64,000 nucleotides of DNA from Pseudomonas sp. BBP2017 (GCF_003024385.1 NZ_PVZN01000019.1:1-64000); one strand, 5' to 3'. Positions 41,330 to 50,927 are shown, counted from the first letter of the stretch. The notes: a model not told the origin generated them from the letters alone. A program made the numbers and translations.

Positions 41330-42025
41330 TCAGCGCCAGCTGTTGAGCAGCTCGGGCAGTTGCGAAAGGCGCCGGATCTCGGCGTCGGGGCGGTTGTCGG
41401 CCTCCCAGGTCTTGCCCTGCGGGTTGAACCAGATGGCGCGCAGGCCGGCACGCTGGGCGCCGGCAATGTCGTCGCCGGGATGGTCGCCGATATGCACCGC
41501 CGCATGGGCTTCGACCTGACCCTGGCGCAGCGCTTCAAGGAAGGGCTGTGGGTCAGGCTTGCCAATCCCCAGGTCCTCGGCGCACAGGGCGAACTTGAAG
41601 TAGTCGGCCAGACCCAGGCGGCGCACATCGGCATTGCCGTTGGTGACCACGCCGAGGGTGTAGCTGTGGCGGAGGATCTCCAGCACCGGCTGGACCTCGG
41701 GGAAGATATCGATCTGGTGGCGAGCGTGGAGGAACACCTCGAAGCCTTCGTTGGCTAGCTCTCGGGCTTTGTTCTCGCTGTAGCCGACGTCCTCAAGGGC
41801 GTGAAACAGCACGCGGCGGCGCAGGGCGCTGATGCGGTGCTTGAGCCCGGGCTCAGCCTGCACCAGGCGCTCACGGATGGCGTACAGGTGCTCCACGGGT
41901 ACTGCGCCAAGGTCCGGCGCATTGGCGGCCAGCCAGTCCCGCAAGATGGCTTCGGCGCTAACGATCACGGGGGCGGTGTCCCACAGGGTGTCGTCGAGGT
42001 CAAAAGTGATCAGCTTGATACTCAT
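41330..42025 (-). CDS. HAD-IA family phosphatase
   Basis: The 231-residue enzyme has motif I FDLDDTLWDT (nucleophile Asp9), motif II VVTNGN and motifs III/IV in GIGKPDPQPFLEAL and HIGDHPGDDIAGAQ. It resembles E. coli YigB, which can remove phosphate from FMN. The start overlaps the stop of xerC by 4 nt (ATGA), so it is coupled. In other proteobacteria a similar HAD gene follows xerC. Confidence 0.85.
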   Translation of the reverse strand: MSIKLITFDLDDTLWDTAPVIVSAEAILRDWLAANAPDLGAVPVEHLYAIRERLVQAEPGLKHRISALRRRVLFHALEDVGYSENKARELANEGFEVFLHARHQIDIFPEVQPVLEILRHSYTLGVVTNGNADVRRLGLADYFKFALCAEDLGIGKPDPQPFLEALRQGQVEAHAAVHIGDHPGDDIAGAQRAGLRAIWFNPQGKTWEADNRPDAEIRRLSQLPELLNSWR

Positions 42026-42921
42026 GAATCGCTGCCCTTACTGCGTTTAGCCCGAGGATGGGCGCTGTCATAGACGGCGGCCAGGTGCTGGAAATCAAGG
42101 TGAGTGTAGATCTGCGTGGTGGCGATGTCGGCATGGCCGAGCATCTCTTGCACGGCGCGCAGGTCCTGGGATGACTCGAGCAGGTGGCTGGCAAAAGAGT
42201 GCCGCAACATGTGCGGGTGCAGGTTCTGGCCCAGCTCGCGTTCGCCGGCAGCCTGTACACGCAACTGGATTGCCCGCGGGCCGAGGCGACGGCCCTGGCG
42301 ACTGACGAACACTGCGTTGTCCTGTGGTGCGCTGATACCCCGTAATGCGAGCCACTGTTCGAGGGCTTCGCGTGCCTTGCGACCGACCGGCAGCACCCGC
42401 GTTTTGCTGCCTTTGCCGTGCACCTGGACCAGGCCTGCGGGCAGGTCGAGCTGCTCGGTATTGAGGCTGGTCAACTCCGACAGGCGCAAGCCAGAGGAAT
42501 AAAACAGCTCAAGCATGGCCTGGTCGCGGCGGGCGAGAAAGTCGTCTTCCACGGCGCCTTCGAGCAACTGCAAGGCACGGTCGGTGTCGAGGGTTTTCGG
42601 CAGGCGCCGTTCACCCTTGGGCGCTGACAGGCCGTTGGCCGGATCATGGCTGCACAGGCCTTCGCGGTTGAGGTAGCGGTAGAACCCGCGCACTGCCGAG
42701 AGCAGCCGGGCCAGGCTACGGGACGACTGGCCGTGGTGATGCTGGCGGGCGATAAACTGGCGCAGGTGCTGGATCTGCAGGGCATTCCAGCTGTCGATAC
42801 CGGACTTGGCACAGAAGGCCAGGACGTTGTCGAGGTCGCGGCGGTAAGCCAGCTGGGTGTGCTCGGACACCTGGCGCTCATTGCGCAGGTGCGCGCAGAA
42901 GGCCTGTAGCTGGCGTTCCAT
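42022..42921 (-). CDS. xerC: Tyrosine recombinase XerC
   Basis: The 299-residue recombinase resolves chromosome dimers at dif together with XerD. The catalytic residues are present: Arg146 (GLRLSEL), Lys170 (HGKGSKTR), His237 and Arg240 (HPHMLRHSFA), His263 (LGHADI) and Tyr272 (TQIYTHLDF). It forms a tightly packed run with DUF484, dapF and lysA. The start ATG overlaps the DUF484 stop by one base. Confidence 0.96.
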   Translation of the reverse strand: MERQLQAFCAHLRNERQVSEHTQLAYRRDLDNVLAFCAKSGIDSWNALQIQHLRQFIARQHHHGQSSRSLARLLSAVRGFYRYLNREGLCSHDPANGLSAPKGERRLPKTLDTDRALQLLEGAVEDDFLARRDQAMLELFYSSGLRLSELTSLNTEQLDLPAGLVQVHGKGSKTRVLPVGRKAREALEQWLALRGISAPQDNAVFVSRQGRRLGPRAIQLRVQAAGERELGQNLHPHMLRHSFASHLLESSQDLRAVQEMLGHADIATTQIYTHLDFQHLAAVYDSAHPRAKRSKGSDS

Positions 42922-43658
42922 CAGCGCACCGGGCGCAGGGTCTGGGTAAAGCGTGGCACTACGCGGCCGAGCACTTCAGCGATGTAGCTGAGGAACAGGG
43001 TGCCGACCGTGCTTTTGTAGTGTTGCGGGTCACGGCTGGCGATGGCCAGGACGCCATGCAGGCCCTGATGGTTCAGGGTGGCGACGGCGGTCGAGCCGAC
43101 CTCTTTGCGCTGGTCTTCACCAAACAGGAAGTCCAGCTCATGGTCGCGCAGATTGCCGCTGACCGTCTTGCCGCTGCACAACAGGCCACCGATGGCTTGC
43201 TGGGCGTCGGCGCTATTGACCCAGCGCCCGACTGGCGCGGCGGTTTCACCGAACAGGATCAGGCTGACGAAGGGCACCTTGAACTCCTGGCGCAGGCTGT
43301 CTTCGACGGCCATGACCACGGCTTCCAGGCTGTCGGCATCGAGCAGGTCGAGAATCAGCCGGCGGGTCTTGTCGAACAGCCGGTCGTTGTCACGGGCCAC
43401 GTCCATCAACTGCGAGAGACGGTGGCGCATCTCGATGTTGCGGTCGCGCAGCAGCTTGAGCTGACGCTCCACCAGCGAAACGCTATCGCCGCGCTGATGG
43501 GGAATGTGCAGCTCGCTGAGCAACTCGTCGTGTTCGGCGAAGAACGTCGGGTTGTCACGTAGAAAGGCAACCACGGCCTCAGCCCCGAAGGCGGGCGTCG
43601 AGCCCTCGGCGCTAAGGTCGGTGGGCTGTTCGGCGGGAGCCTGGGGCTGATCGTTCAT
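42921..43658 (-). CDS. DUF484 family protein
   Basis: The 245-residue protein starts MNDQPQAPAEQPTDLS with a flexible tail. A coiled-coil segment (LVERQLKLLRDRNIEMRHRLSQLMDVARDNDRLFDKTRRL, about 80-120) and a GAF-like C-terminal domain follow. The family is nearly always between dapF and xerC; its function is not established. I used the ATG at 43658; a GTG 9 nt upstream is an alternative. Confidence 0.9.
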   Translation of the reverse strand: MNDQPQAPAEQPTDLSAEGSTPAFGAEAVVAFLRDNPTFFAEHDELLSELHIPHQRGDSVSLVERQLKLLRDRNIEMRHRLSQLMDVARDNDRLFDKTRRLILDLLDADSLEAVVMAVEDSLRQEFKVPFVSLILFGETAAPVGRWVNSADAQQAIGGLLCSGKTVSGNLRDHELDFLFGEDQRKEVGSTAVATLNHQGLHGVLAIASRDPQHYKSTVGTLFLSYIAEVLGRVVPRFTQTLRPVR

Positions 43659-43671
43659 GGTTGGCACTCAC

Positions 43672-44502
43672 TCATAGACGAACCTGTCCTTCAAAGACGC
43701 GTACGGCCGGGCCGGTCATCAACACCGGCTGGCCGGGGCCGGCCCACTCGATGGACAGGCGTCCACCGGGGAGATCGATCAGCAGCGGCGAGTCCATCCA
43801 GCCCTGGCTGATCGCCGCCACGGCAGCTGCGCAGGCGCCGGTACCGCAGGCCTGGGTTTCCCCGGCGCCACGCTCCCAGACGCGCAATTGCGCGCGATGG
43901 CGGTCAATGACCTGGATGAAGCCGACGTTGACCCGCTGCGGGAAGCGCGGATGGTGCTCGATCTGTGGACCCAGTTCATGCACCGGGGCGCTATTGATGT
44001 CGTTGACGCGCAACACGGCGTGGGGGTTGCCCATCGACACGGCGGCCAGTTCGACCTGCTGCCCGGCCACGTCCAGAGGGTAGCTCAAGGCCTGGGCCGG
44101 GGCGTCGAAGGGAATCTCGGCCGGCACCAGGCGCGGCGGGCCCATATCGACGCAGATCTGTCCGTCGTTGCGCACGTCCAGCTCGATGATGCCGCCCTTG
44201 GTTTCAACGCGGATACGCTTTTTCGCGGTCAGGCGCTTGTCCAGCACGAAGCGGGCGAAGCAGCGCGCACCGTTGCCGCACTGCTCGACCTCGGAGCCGT
44301 CTGAGTTGAAGATCCGATAGCGGAAATCCACCTCCGGATTGCTCGGTGCTTCGACGATCAGCAACTGGTCGAAGCCGATACCGGTGTGACGATCGCCCCA
44401 TTGCTTGGCGTGCTTGGGCAGGATGTGCGCATGCTGGCTGACCAGGTCGAGGACCATGAAGTCGTTGCCCAGCCCATGCATTTTGGTAAAACGCAGCAGC
44501 AT
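43672..44502 (-). CDS. dapF: Diaminopimelate epimerase
   Basis: The 276-residue enzyme converts LL- to meso-diaminopimelate for lysine and cell-wall synthesis. The two active-site cysteines lie in EVEQCGNGARCFARF and GETQACGTGACAAAVAA. The N-terminus MLLRFTKMHGLGNDFMVLD is typical. It directly follows lysA with 4 nt between. Confidence 0.97.
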   Translation of the reverse strand: MLLRFTKMHGLGNDFMVLDLVSQHAHILPKHAKQWGDRHTGIGFDQLLIVEAPSNPEVDFRYRIFNSDGSEVEQCGNGARCFARFVLDKRLTAKKRIRVETKGGIIELDVRNDGQICVDMGPPRLVPAEIPFDAPAQALSYPLDVAGQQVELAAVSMGNPHAVLRVNDINSAPVHELGPQIEHHPRFPQRVNVGFIQVIDRHRAQLRVWERGAGETQACGTGACAAAVAAISQGWMDSPLLIDLPGGRLSIEWAGPGQPVLMTGPAVRVFEGQVRL

Positions 44503-44506
44503 GGGT

Positions 44507-45754
44507 TTACTCCGGCAGCAGGCTTTCGCCGGCGAACAACTCGGCTACGGTTTCCCGGCGGCGCACTTCGAACGCCTGGTCGCCATCGACCAGGACTTCA
44601 GCGCAGCGGCCACGGGTGTTGTAGTTCGAGCTCATGACAAAACCATAGGCGCCCGCCGAGTGAACCGCCAGCAGATCGCCTTCGGCCAGGTTCAGCGTAC
44701 GCTCCTTGGCCAGGAAATCGCCGGTTTCGCAAATCGGCCCGACCACGTCGTAGGTCCGGCCTTCACCGGCGCGCGGCTGCACGGCGGTGACGTCCATCCA
44801 GGCCTGGTACAGGGCTGGGCGAATCAGGTCGTTCATGGCCGCATCGACGATGGCGAAGTCTTTATGTTCGGTGTGCTTGAGGTACTCGACGCGGGTCAGC
44901 AGGACACCGGCGTTGGCCACGATGTAGCGGCCTGGTTCGAACACCAGGGCCAGGTCACGCTCGCCGACGCGCTCGCGGATGGCCTTGATGTAGTCACCGG
45001 CCAGCGGTGGCTCTTCGTCACGATAACGCACGCCAACGCCGCCACCGAGGTCCAGGTGACGCAGGTGGATACCGCAGTCGCCGAGGCGGTCGATCAGCGC
45101 CAGCAAGCGGTCGAGGGCGTCGAGGAAGGGCTCCAGGGTGGTCAGTTGCGAACCGATGTGGCAGTCGACACCGACCACTTCCAGGTTAGGCAGCTGGGCG
45201 GCGCGAATGTACACCTCTTCGGCATCGGCGATGGCGATACCGAACTTGTTTTCTTTCAGGCCCGTGGAGATGTACGGGTGGGTGCCGGCATCGACGTCCG
45301 GGTTGACCCGCAGCGAAATCGGCGCGCGCAGGCCCATCTCGGCGGCAACCACTTGCAGGCGCTCCAGCTCGTCGGTGGACTCGACATTGAAGCAGTGCAC
45401 GCCGACTTCCAGGGCGCGACGCATGTCTTCACGGGTCTTGCCGACACCGGAGAAAACCACGCGATCGGCGCGGCCACCGGCGGCCAGGACACGCTCCAGC
45501 TCACCGCCGGAAACGATGTCGAAGCCTGCGCCCAGACGGGCCAGCAGGTTCAGCACACCGAGGTTGGAGTTGGCTTTGACGGCAAAGCACACCAGGTGCG
45601 AAACACCCTGCAAAGCGTCGGCATAGCTACGGTACTGGGCCTCGATGTGGGCGCGCGAGTAGACGTAGGTTGGTGTACCGAATTTTTCGGCGATGGCCGA
45701 CAGGGCCACGCCTTCCGCGAACAGTTGCCCGTCGCGGTAGTTGAAAGCGTCCAT
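44507..45754 (-). CDS. lysA: Diaminopimelate decarboxylase
   Basis: The 415-residue PLP enzyme performs the last step of lysine synthesis. The PLP lysine is in CFAVKANSNLGVLNLLARLG. Other blocks are GIDCHIGSQLTTLEPF-like (VGVDCHIGSQL) and the HSAGAYGFVMSSNYN C-terminal site. It follows lptM and precedes dapF in one run. Confidence 0.97.
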   Translation of the reverse strand: MDAFNYRDGQLFAEGVALSAIAEKFGTPTYVYSRAHIEAQYRSYADALQGVSHLVCFAVKANSNLGVLNLLARLGAGFDIVSGGELERVLAAGGRADRVVFSGVGKTREDMRRALEVGVHCFNVESTDELERLQVVAAEMGLRAPISLRVNPDVDAGTHPYISTGLKENKFGIAIADAEEVYIRAAQLPNLEVVGVDCHIGSQLTTLEPFLDALDRLLALIDRLGDCGIHLRHLDLGGGVGVRYRDEEPPLAGDYIKAIRERVGERDLALVFEPGRYIVANAGVLLTRVEYLKHTEHKDFAIVDAAMNDLIRPALYQAWMDVTAVQPRAGEGRTYDVVGPICETGDFLAKERTLNLAEGDLLAVHSAGAYGFVMSSNYNTRGRCAEVLVDGDQAFEVRRRETVAELFAGESLLPE

Positions 45755-45763
45755 GGGGTACCC

Positions 45764-45901
45764 TTACTGGTGCTTGTGCGATTGCGACTTTTGACCGTCT
45801 TTGCTGTCGTCTGGCAGGTACAGCGGGCCCTTCTGGCCGCAGGCGGAAACAAGGCAGGCAACCGCGACGAGCGCCGCGAGGGTGGAGATCAGGCGCTTCA
45901 T
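45764..45901 (-). CDS. lptM: LPS translocon maturation lipoprotein LptM (YifL)
   Basis: This 45-residue lipoprotein begins MKRLISTLAALVAVACLVSA and has lipid-anchor Cys21 followed by the family motif GQKGPLYLPDD. LptM assists LptD maturation in the outer membrane in E. coli. The gene is nine bases ahead of lysA and divergent from cyaY. Confidence 0.9.
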   Translation of the reverse strand: MKRLISTLAALVAVACLVSACGQKGPLYLPDDSKDGQKSQSHKHQ

Positions 45902-46091
45902 GGCGTAATCCTTTGTAATAAGCAGTATTGCGCCCGAGTATACCGAGCACCTGCCGCCTTGCCTATGCGGGCGGCCCGCCGTCGGGCGGGGGCTGTCGGG
46001 GTAGGCGGCGGGCGTTATCCTTTGCATTCGGCGCGCCGCGCTCGTATCTTGCCCGGCTTGCGTGTGTGCAGACATTTTTGAGGTTCTTGCA

Positions 46092-46424
46092 ATGAGTTTG
46101 ACCGAAGCGCGTTTTCACGACCTGGTCGACGCGACCCAACAGGCCCTGGAAGACCTGTTCGACGAAACGGACCTGGATCTGGATATGGAGAACTCGGCAG
46201 GCGTCCTGACCATCAAGTTCGACAACGGCAGCCAACTGATTTTCAGCCGCCAGGAGCCGCTGCGTCAGCTGTGGCTGGCCGACAAGTCCGGTGGCTTCCA
46301 CTTCGACTTTGATGAAACGAGCGGCAAGTGGACCTGCGAAAAGACCGAGGAGCTGCTCGGTGAGATGCTCGAGCGCATCGTCTGGGAGCGCGTGGGCGAG
46401 AAGCTCGATTTCGAAGAGATCTGA
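46092..46424 (+). CDS. cyaY: Frataxin-like iron donor CyaY
   Basis: The 110-residue protein is full-length CyaY (MSLTEARFHDLVDATQQALEDLFDE). It has the acidic helix 1 and the conserved beta sheet GVLTIKFDNGSQLIFSRQEPLRQLWLA. It supplies or regulates iron for iron-sulfur cluster assembly. Divergent from lptM. The DUF1289 gene starts one base after its stop. Confidence 0.95.
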   Translation: MSLTEARFHDLVDATQQALEDLFDETDLDLDMENSAGVLTIKFDNGSQLIFSRQEPLRQLWLADKSGGFHFDFDETSGKWTCEKTEELLGEMLERIVWERVGEKLDFEEI

Positions 46425-46425
46425 A

Positions 46426-46647
46426 ATGAGCGATGCGCCAAAGCCGGCCAAGCCGCTCTTCAGCAATGTCAGCCCGGCGGTGCCGTCGCCTTGCATCAGT
46501 ACCTGCCGGCTGGATGAGCACAAGGTTTGCATTGGCTGTTTTCGCCATGTCGAAGACATTCGCCAGTGGCGCTCGGCCGATGACCAGCGTCGTCGGCAGA
46601 TCTGCCAGGAGGCTCAGGCGCGTCGGCAATTGGCAGGGTCGGCTTAA
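46426..46647 (+). CDS. DUF1289 cysteine-rich small protein
   Basis: The 73-residue product has the DUF1289 core PSPCISTCRLDEHKVCIGCFRHVEDIRQW with four cysteines, probably a metal-binding knot. Function is unknown. It starts one base after the cyaY stop and is probably translated from the same message. A terminator follows. Confidence 0.88.
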   Translation: MSDAPKPAKPLFSNVSPAVPSPCISTCRLDEHKVCIGCFRHVEDIRQWRSADDQRRRQICQEAQARRQLAGSA

Positions 46648-46718
46648 ACCCTTCAGCTATTGTGTATTTACTTGGCTGTGGTAGTGTCGATCGTGCTTCG
46701 GCTGTGCCGAATTCCTGC

Positions 46719-46744
46719 AAACCCCGCCCTTGGGCGGGGTTTTG
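46719..46744 (+). terminator. Intrinsic terminator after the DUF1289 gene
   Basis: accccgccc-tt-gggcggggt with an A-tract before it and tttt after it is a strong terminator. Confidence 0.9.
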
Positions 46745-46780
46745 CTTTATATCGTTCAAAAAAAGGAGTCTGACTGGATC

Positions 46781-47200
46781 ATGAGCACCAAGCCTTCCAT
46801 TATCGTCACCCGATTGGACGTTCAGCGTCTCGAGCGTCTGATCGACAGCCTCGATGAGAAGACGCAGGATTCTCCGGGTGTGCTCGCCCTGCAGGACGAG
46901 CTGGACCGCGCCGAGCAGGTCGGTCACGAGGAAGTTCCGGCCGGTGTCGTGACCATGAACTCCCGGGTTCATTGCCGCGAAGAAGCCAGCGGCAAGGACT
47001 ACCATCTGACCTTGGTCTACCCGAAAGACGCCAACGCCGACGAGGGCAAGATCTCGATCCTCGCGCCGATCGGCAGCGCACTGCTGGGCCTGTCGGTGGG
47101 CGAGCAGATTGACTGGCCGGCACCAGGCGGCAAGACCCTCAAGCTCAAACTGCTGGAAGTCGAGTACCAGCCGGAAGCCGCTGGCGACTTCGACCTCTGA
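46781..47200 (+). CDS. rnk: Nucleoside diphosphate kinase regulator Rnk
   Basis: The 139-residue protein has the GreA/GreB-type C-terminal domain (about 45-130, VTMNSRVHCREEASGKDYHLTLVYPKDANADEGKISILAPIGSALLG) after a short coiled coil. It matches Rnk, which binds RNA polymerase and influences nucleoside diphosphate kinase levels. The ATG at 46781 follows AAGGAG at slightly long spacing. It is convergent with cyaA. Confidence 0.92.
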   Translation: MSTKPSIIVTRLDVQRLERLIDSLDEKTQDSPGVLALQDELDRAEQVGHEEVPAGVVTMNSRVHCREEASGKDYHLTLVYPKDANADEGKISILAPIGSALLGLSVGEQIDWPAPGGKTLKLKLLEVEYQPEAAGDFDL

Positions 47201-47203
47201 ACC

Positions 47204-50050
47204 TCATACCTGCGCCAGGGCCTCGTTGAGCGCCCGTTCCAGCTCGCTTTTGTAGCGCAGGTAAAGAATGCTCGACCCCAGGCCGTCGGCGAGCAGGCCG
47301 GACAGGTCCAGGTCGGTGATGTAGCAACGGTAGCGCTCGGCCTCGCGGCGCTGCCCGATGATTTCGCGGGCGACCACGGCATACAGCTGGTCGCCATGCT
47401 CGAGCTCGGAAAATTCCCGCTGATTGCAGTACAGCGTGACTTGCACGTCATCGCTGGCGCCTGCCTGCAGAATCGCCTGCACTTCGTAGTAGGGCGTGTC
47501 GATGGCGGTGATCGCGACCTGTCGCGCTTCCACCTGACGGACCTTGCCAATGGCTGATGGCAACAACTGGTAATAAAGAATATCCAATGAACCCTGGGCG
47601 TGCAGACTGTCCAGTGGCAAGCGTGCTTCACGGCGGAAAACGATCGACTGCAAAAAGCGCTGCAACGGCAGCAGCAGGCTACTTTCGTCGTGGTAGGGCA
47701 GGCGTTGTTGCCATAGCGCGTTGTGCTCATCCAGTACGTAGACATCCACCCAGGCATCCTGCAGCCGATAGAACAGCTGGATGCAGTGCGGCTGCCCCAA
47801 GGGCAGGACCTGAGCCAGGTCCAGCTCCTGCAAGACGTTGGCGTCCAGGTGCAGGGGGCTGTAGTCGCTACGTTCTTCGCCGAGATATCGCAGGGTGGCG
47901 TCCTGATCATCAAGCGTGATCAAGTTTACTGCGCCGGCCTGCAGCTCCAGCACATGAGTGTGCTGCTGGACCTGCAGCAAGTAGCGGTGGTTGAGGTTCT
48001 GCACCAGCAGTGCCTGGGCGGTGGTGAAAACTTCCTCTACCCGCAGGGCGATGGCCTGGGCCCGGTTATGGCAAAAGCAGCGCACCCGCAGTCTGGGCAG
48101 GTGCTGGGCTGCGAGGTTGCCGAGATAATCACGCAGGCAGCGTAACAACGCATGCTCGCCGTCGTAGCGGTGTACCTGGACCTCGTTCCAGCTGTTGAGG
48201 GTGACCTGGTCCAGGGTCAGCACCAGGTTCTCGCGCACCCCGGCGTAGCTCAGCGAGTCGGTGCGCTCGGTGGTCATCAGGATGTTCAGGTCGCGGTGGT
48301 GTCGCAACGGGTCGACGCCGACGTTGACCAGCAAGAGAATCTCGTCAGCCACGCTTGGCTGAAGCAGGCACTGATCACTGACCATCGGCAAGGGCAGGGC
48401 GACGCTCTGCTGCAGGCTGCCGAGCAGGTTGAACAGCTCGTACTCAGTCAAGTCGCTGCTACCGGGATGCAGGGCCAGGCGCGTGCTGCTGTCGATCACG
48501 CCGTTGCGGTGGGCCCAGGCCAGTAGTTCGAGCAGCTCGCGGCAGCGCTTGATCGGGGCGAAATGCTCCCACTCGTGCACACCCAGGTTGCCATTGTGCA
48601 GGCCCCAGTGGGTTTGCCCGGGCTCTTTGCGGTTGGGGGACTGGACCAGGGTCAGGGTGTCTTCGGCGAGGTCCGGGGCGATTCCCGGGTTGATGAATTC
48701 GACCTTGCCGGCGCGGCGCTCGAAGGCCGCGTACAGGCGTCGACCGAGGACGCTGAGGTCTCGCTGTTCGATACGGCGGGTGGCGTTCTGGCCGCGGGCA
48801 AATTGGCACAGGAAGCGGTAGCTGTAGTTGAGCTCGGCCACCAGCTCCCGGCGCTCAACCGCTACCTGGCGCACTTTCCACTGGCTACGGCTGTCAAGTA
48901 ACGCCAGTTGGCGCTCGCCCCAACCCCATTCCTGGCTCAGTCGCTGCAGCAGGTCGCGTTGCCAGCTTGCGCCACGCTGACGGGTCAGGCCACTGAGCTT
49001 CTTGTTCACCTTCAGGTACAGGCTGCGGCGCACCAGTTCCAGACGTTGCAGTTCACCGCGCCCTTGCAGGTACTGCTCGATGCGCCGGTAGACCATCATG
49101 TAGGGGTCGAGCTCGTCGAGGTCGAGTCGATTGGCGAACACCGCCTTTTTGAACTGCAGGCTCAGGCACTGCACCTGCGGGTGTTCACTGGCATACACCT
49201 CGCTCAGCAGCAGCTTGAGTACCGACTTGTAAGGCGACTCGATGCTTTTGAACAGCTGCCAGAGTCCGGCGCCGACGAACTCGCCGGGCGGGATATGTGC
49301 CAGATGGCCGAGGTCGAGGTGCTCTCCGGCGCGCACGAAGCGCTTGGACAGCAGGGTTTCGATGTAGTGGTGATAGCGCGACTCTTCATAGACCGGTACC
49401 AGCCACCATAACGGTGTGCGTCCAGCGAGCCAGATCGCGGTGCGGTAGAACTCGTCGAGCAGCAGGTAGTGCTGGGTGGTGCCGCAATCATCGGAGCTCA
49501 GTTGGCCGTCGCGTTCGCCTTTGACGAAACTTTCTGGCTCGATCAGGAACAGGTGGGCTTCGGCACCCTGGCCGGCGGCCCAGCTTTCCAGGAGCTGGCA
49601 TTTTTTGCGCAGCTCAGCCAGTTCACTGTCACTGAGGTCGGCGGCGTGGCAGACCCAGACGTCCATATCGCTCTGCTCGGCCTGGGCCAGGGTACCCAGG
49701 CTTCCCATCAGGAACAGGCCATGGATCGGCTGAGACGGGTTGCCACGACGGGCCTTGTAGGAGAAGGAGCGCGTCAGGCGCTGGGCTTCAGCCAGCAACG
49801 GGGCATCAGGCTCGAAATTCGCGACACCTGCGGGTGTGGTTCCGGAGACGTAGCCAGGCAGTAGGGGATGATTGACGTGCATGAGCAGTGGCAGCAGGGT
49901 CAGCGCTTGCTGCTGGCGGCTCGACAGCCCGTCCATGGCCCGCCTCAGGCGCCCCTGATTGAGCACCAGGAAGCGTTGGCGCAGCTGGCTGAGCACCTTG
50001 CGGTCAATGCCCTGATCAAGATCGGGGCGGATTTCGTGGGGGTGGTTCAT
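47204..50050 (-). CDS. cyaA: Class I adenylate cyclase
   Basis: The 948-residue protein is a class I adenylate cyclase that makes cAMP. The catalytic region shows GLFLMGSLGTLAQAEQSDMDVWVCH, with Asp128 and Asp130 as likely metal ligands. A C-terminal regulatory domain follows. Length is close to the family norm. cAMP in Pseudomonas works with Vfr/Crp-type regulators. The gene is convergent with rnk. Confidence 0.96.
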   Translation of the reverse strand: MNHPHEIRPDLDQGIDRKVLSQLRQRFLVLNQGRLRRAMDGLSSRQQQALTLLPLLMHVNHPLLPGYVSGTTPAGVANFEPDAPLLAEAQRLTRSFSYKARRGNPSQPIHGLFLMGSLGTLAQAEQSDMDVWVCHAADLSDSELAELRKKCQLLESWAAGQGAEAHLFLIEPESFVKGERDGQLSSDDCGTTQHYLLLDEFYRTAIWLAGRTPLWWLVPVYEESRYHHYIETLLSKRFVRAGEHLDLGHLAHIPPGEFVGAGLWQLFKSIESPYKSVLKLLLSEVYASEHPQVQCLSLQFKKAVFANRLDLDELDPYMMVYRRIEQYLQGRGELQRLELVRRSLYLKVNKKLSGLTRQRGASWQRDLLQRLSQEWGWGERQLALLDSRSQWKVRQVAVERRELVAELNYSYRFLCQFARGQNATRRIEQRDLSVLGRRLYAAFERRAGKVEFINPGIAPDLAEDTLTLVQSPNRKEPGQTHWGLHNGNLGVHEWEHFAPIKRCRELLELLAWAHRNGVIDSSTRLALHPGSSDLTEYELFNLLGSLQQSVALPLPMVSDQCLLQPSVADEILLLVNVGVDPLRHHRDLNILMTTERTDSLSYAGVRENLVLTLDQVTLNSWNEVQVHRYDGEHALLRCLRDYLGNLAAQHLPRLRVRCFCHNRAQAIALRVEEVFTTAQALLVQNLNHRYLLQVQQHTHVLELQAGAVNLITLDDQDATLRYLGEERSDYSPLHLDANVLQELDLAQVLPLGQPHCIQLFYRLQDAWVDVYVLDEHNALWQQRLPYHDESSLLLPLQRFLQSIVFRREARLPLDSLHAQGSLDILYYQLLPSAIGKVRQVEARQVAITAIDTPYYEVQAILQAGASDDVQVTLYCNQREFSELEHGDQLYAVVAREIIGQRREAERYRCYITDLDLSGLLADGLGSSILYLRYKSELERALNEALAQV

Positions 50051-50131
50051 CGCGAGCTAAAACCGGCCGTTTGGGGGAAGCAATGGCGAGTTTAAGCGCT
50101 AATTGAATTTTGACGCCATTTTGCCAGCGCA

Positions 50132-50157
50132 GTGGGAGCGGATTCATCCGCTCCCAC
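50132..50157. terminator. Hairpin between cyaA and the TIGR02647 gene
   Basis: gtgggagcgga-ttca-tccgctcccac is a perfect 11-bp stem related to the outer arm of REP elements. It lies 9 nt beyond the stop of the TIGR02647 gene. On the minus strand it could end that transcript before cyaA. Confidence 0.6.
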
Positions 50158-50166
50158 AAATTTGTA

Positions 50167-50412
50167 TCAGGCCGGCTGGGCGACGTTCAGGATGGTCAGC
50201 AGCTGCTGTGCGTGCTCGGCAGCATCATGTCCCAGGCTGGTCAGGTAGCCGCCATCAGGCTGGTCGGTCAGTTGTTTGTCGTACAGGCGTTGGGCTGCAG
50301 CGATGAGGTCTTTAGAGGCAGTGTTATGGACCTTGATACCTTCCTGGCTGCTATCCAGGTTGAACAGGGCAAGGACTTCCAGCTCGGCAATCAGTTCGGG
50401 GGTAAACGACAT
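50167..50412 (-). CDS. TIGR02647 family protein
   Basis: The 81-residue product starts MSFTPELIAELEVLALFNLDSSQEGIKVHN. The family is small, confined to gammaproteobacteria, and of unknown function, possibly DNA-binding. The gene is preceded by GGAGTCTCT. It lies between cyaA and a hypothetical acidic protein gene. Confidence 0.85.
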   Translation of the reverse strand: MSFTPELIAELEVLALFNLDSSQEGIKVHNTASKDLIAAAQRLYDKQLTDQPDGGYLTSLGHDAAEHAQQLLTILNVAQPA

Positions 50413-50496
50413 AGAGACTCCGACTTCCAGACAAGGAGGGCAGCACCGTCGCCGGTGCCTGGTTTTGCAGTGTAGTCAGGGAAATCCTGCTTTGCT

Positions 50497-50781
50497 TCAG
50501 TCCTTTTCCGGCGGCAGCTCAGGCAGGGCGCGCAAGGCGGTTTCGTACCATTGGGTATTGAACGCACGGTCTTCTTCGAGCATCGCGTCAATTTCGTAGG
50601 CCAGCACATGAGCCATGAGATTGAGGATGTCGTCGCGCTCGTAACCCACCAGGGTCAGCTTGTTGAACGTGGCTTTGGCCGCTGGCGGGTTGTCGCTTTC
50701 GATCTGGTTCTCGATCGCTTCGATCAGGGTCGACTCGGCGAACTCTTCTTCGTCGTTGTCGATATCGGTTGGCTCGCTCAT
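50497..50781 (-). CDS. Conserved acidic hypothetical protein
   Basis: The 94-residue protein starts MSEPTDIDNDEEEFAESTLIEAIENQIESD and is acidic and predicted mostly helical (KLTLVGYERDDILNLMAHVLAYEIDAMLEED). GGAGAT precedes the ATG. No named family is recognised. Position near cyaA is shared with other Pseudomonas genomes as far as I recall. Confidence 0.75.
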   Translation of the reverse strand: MSEPTDIDNDEEEFAESTLIEAIENQIESDNPPAAKATFNKLTLVGYERDDILNLMAHVLAYEIDAMLEEDRAFNTQWYETALRALPELPPEKD

Positions 50782-50927
50782 GGGCGATCTCCTCTGAAGG
50801 GGTGCTCAGTTTGCCACGAGCCAGGCGCCAATGCCTTGCTATCGACAATCTCCATGATGCTGGTCAGTAACCTGTCATGGGGCTATAACTGCCCGGCCAA
50901 CCCCTTTACGGCCTGGAGGCTGTTTTC

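Noticed and set aside
44405..46081. Open frame of 558 codons opposite dapF/lysA
   Set aside because: It spans two conserved genes on the other strand and the start of cyaY. No homology-like features are visible.
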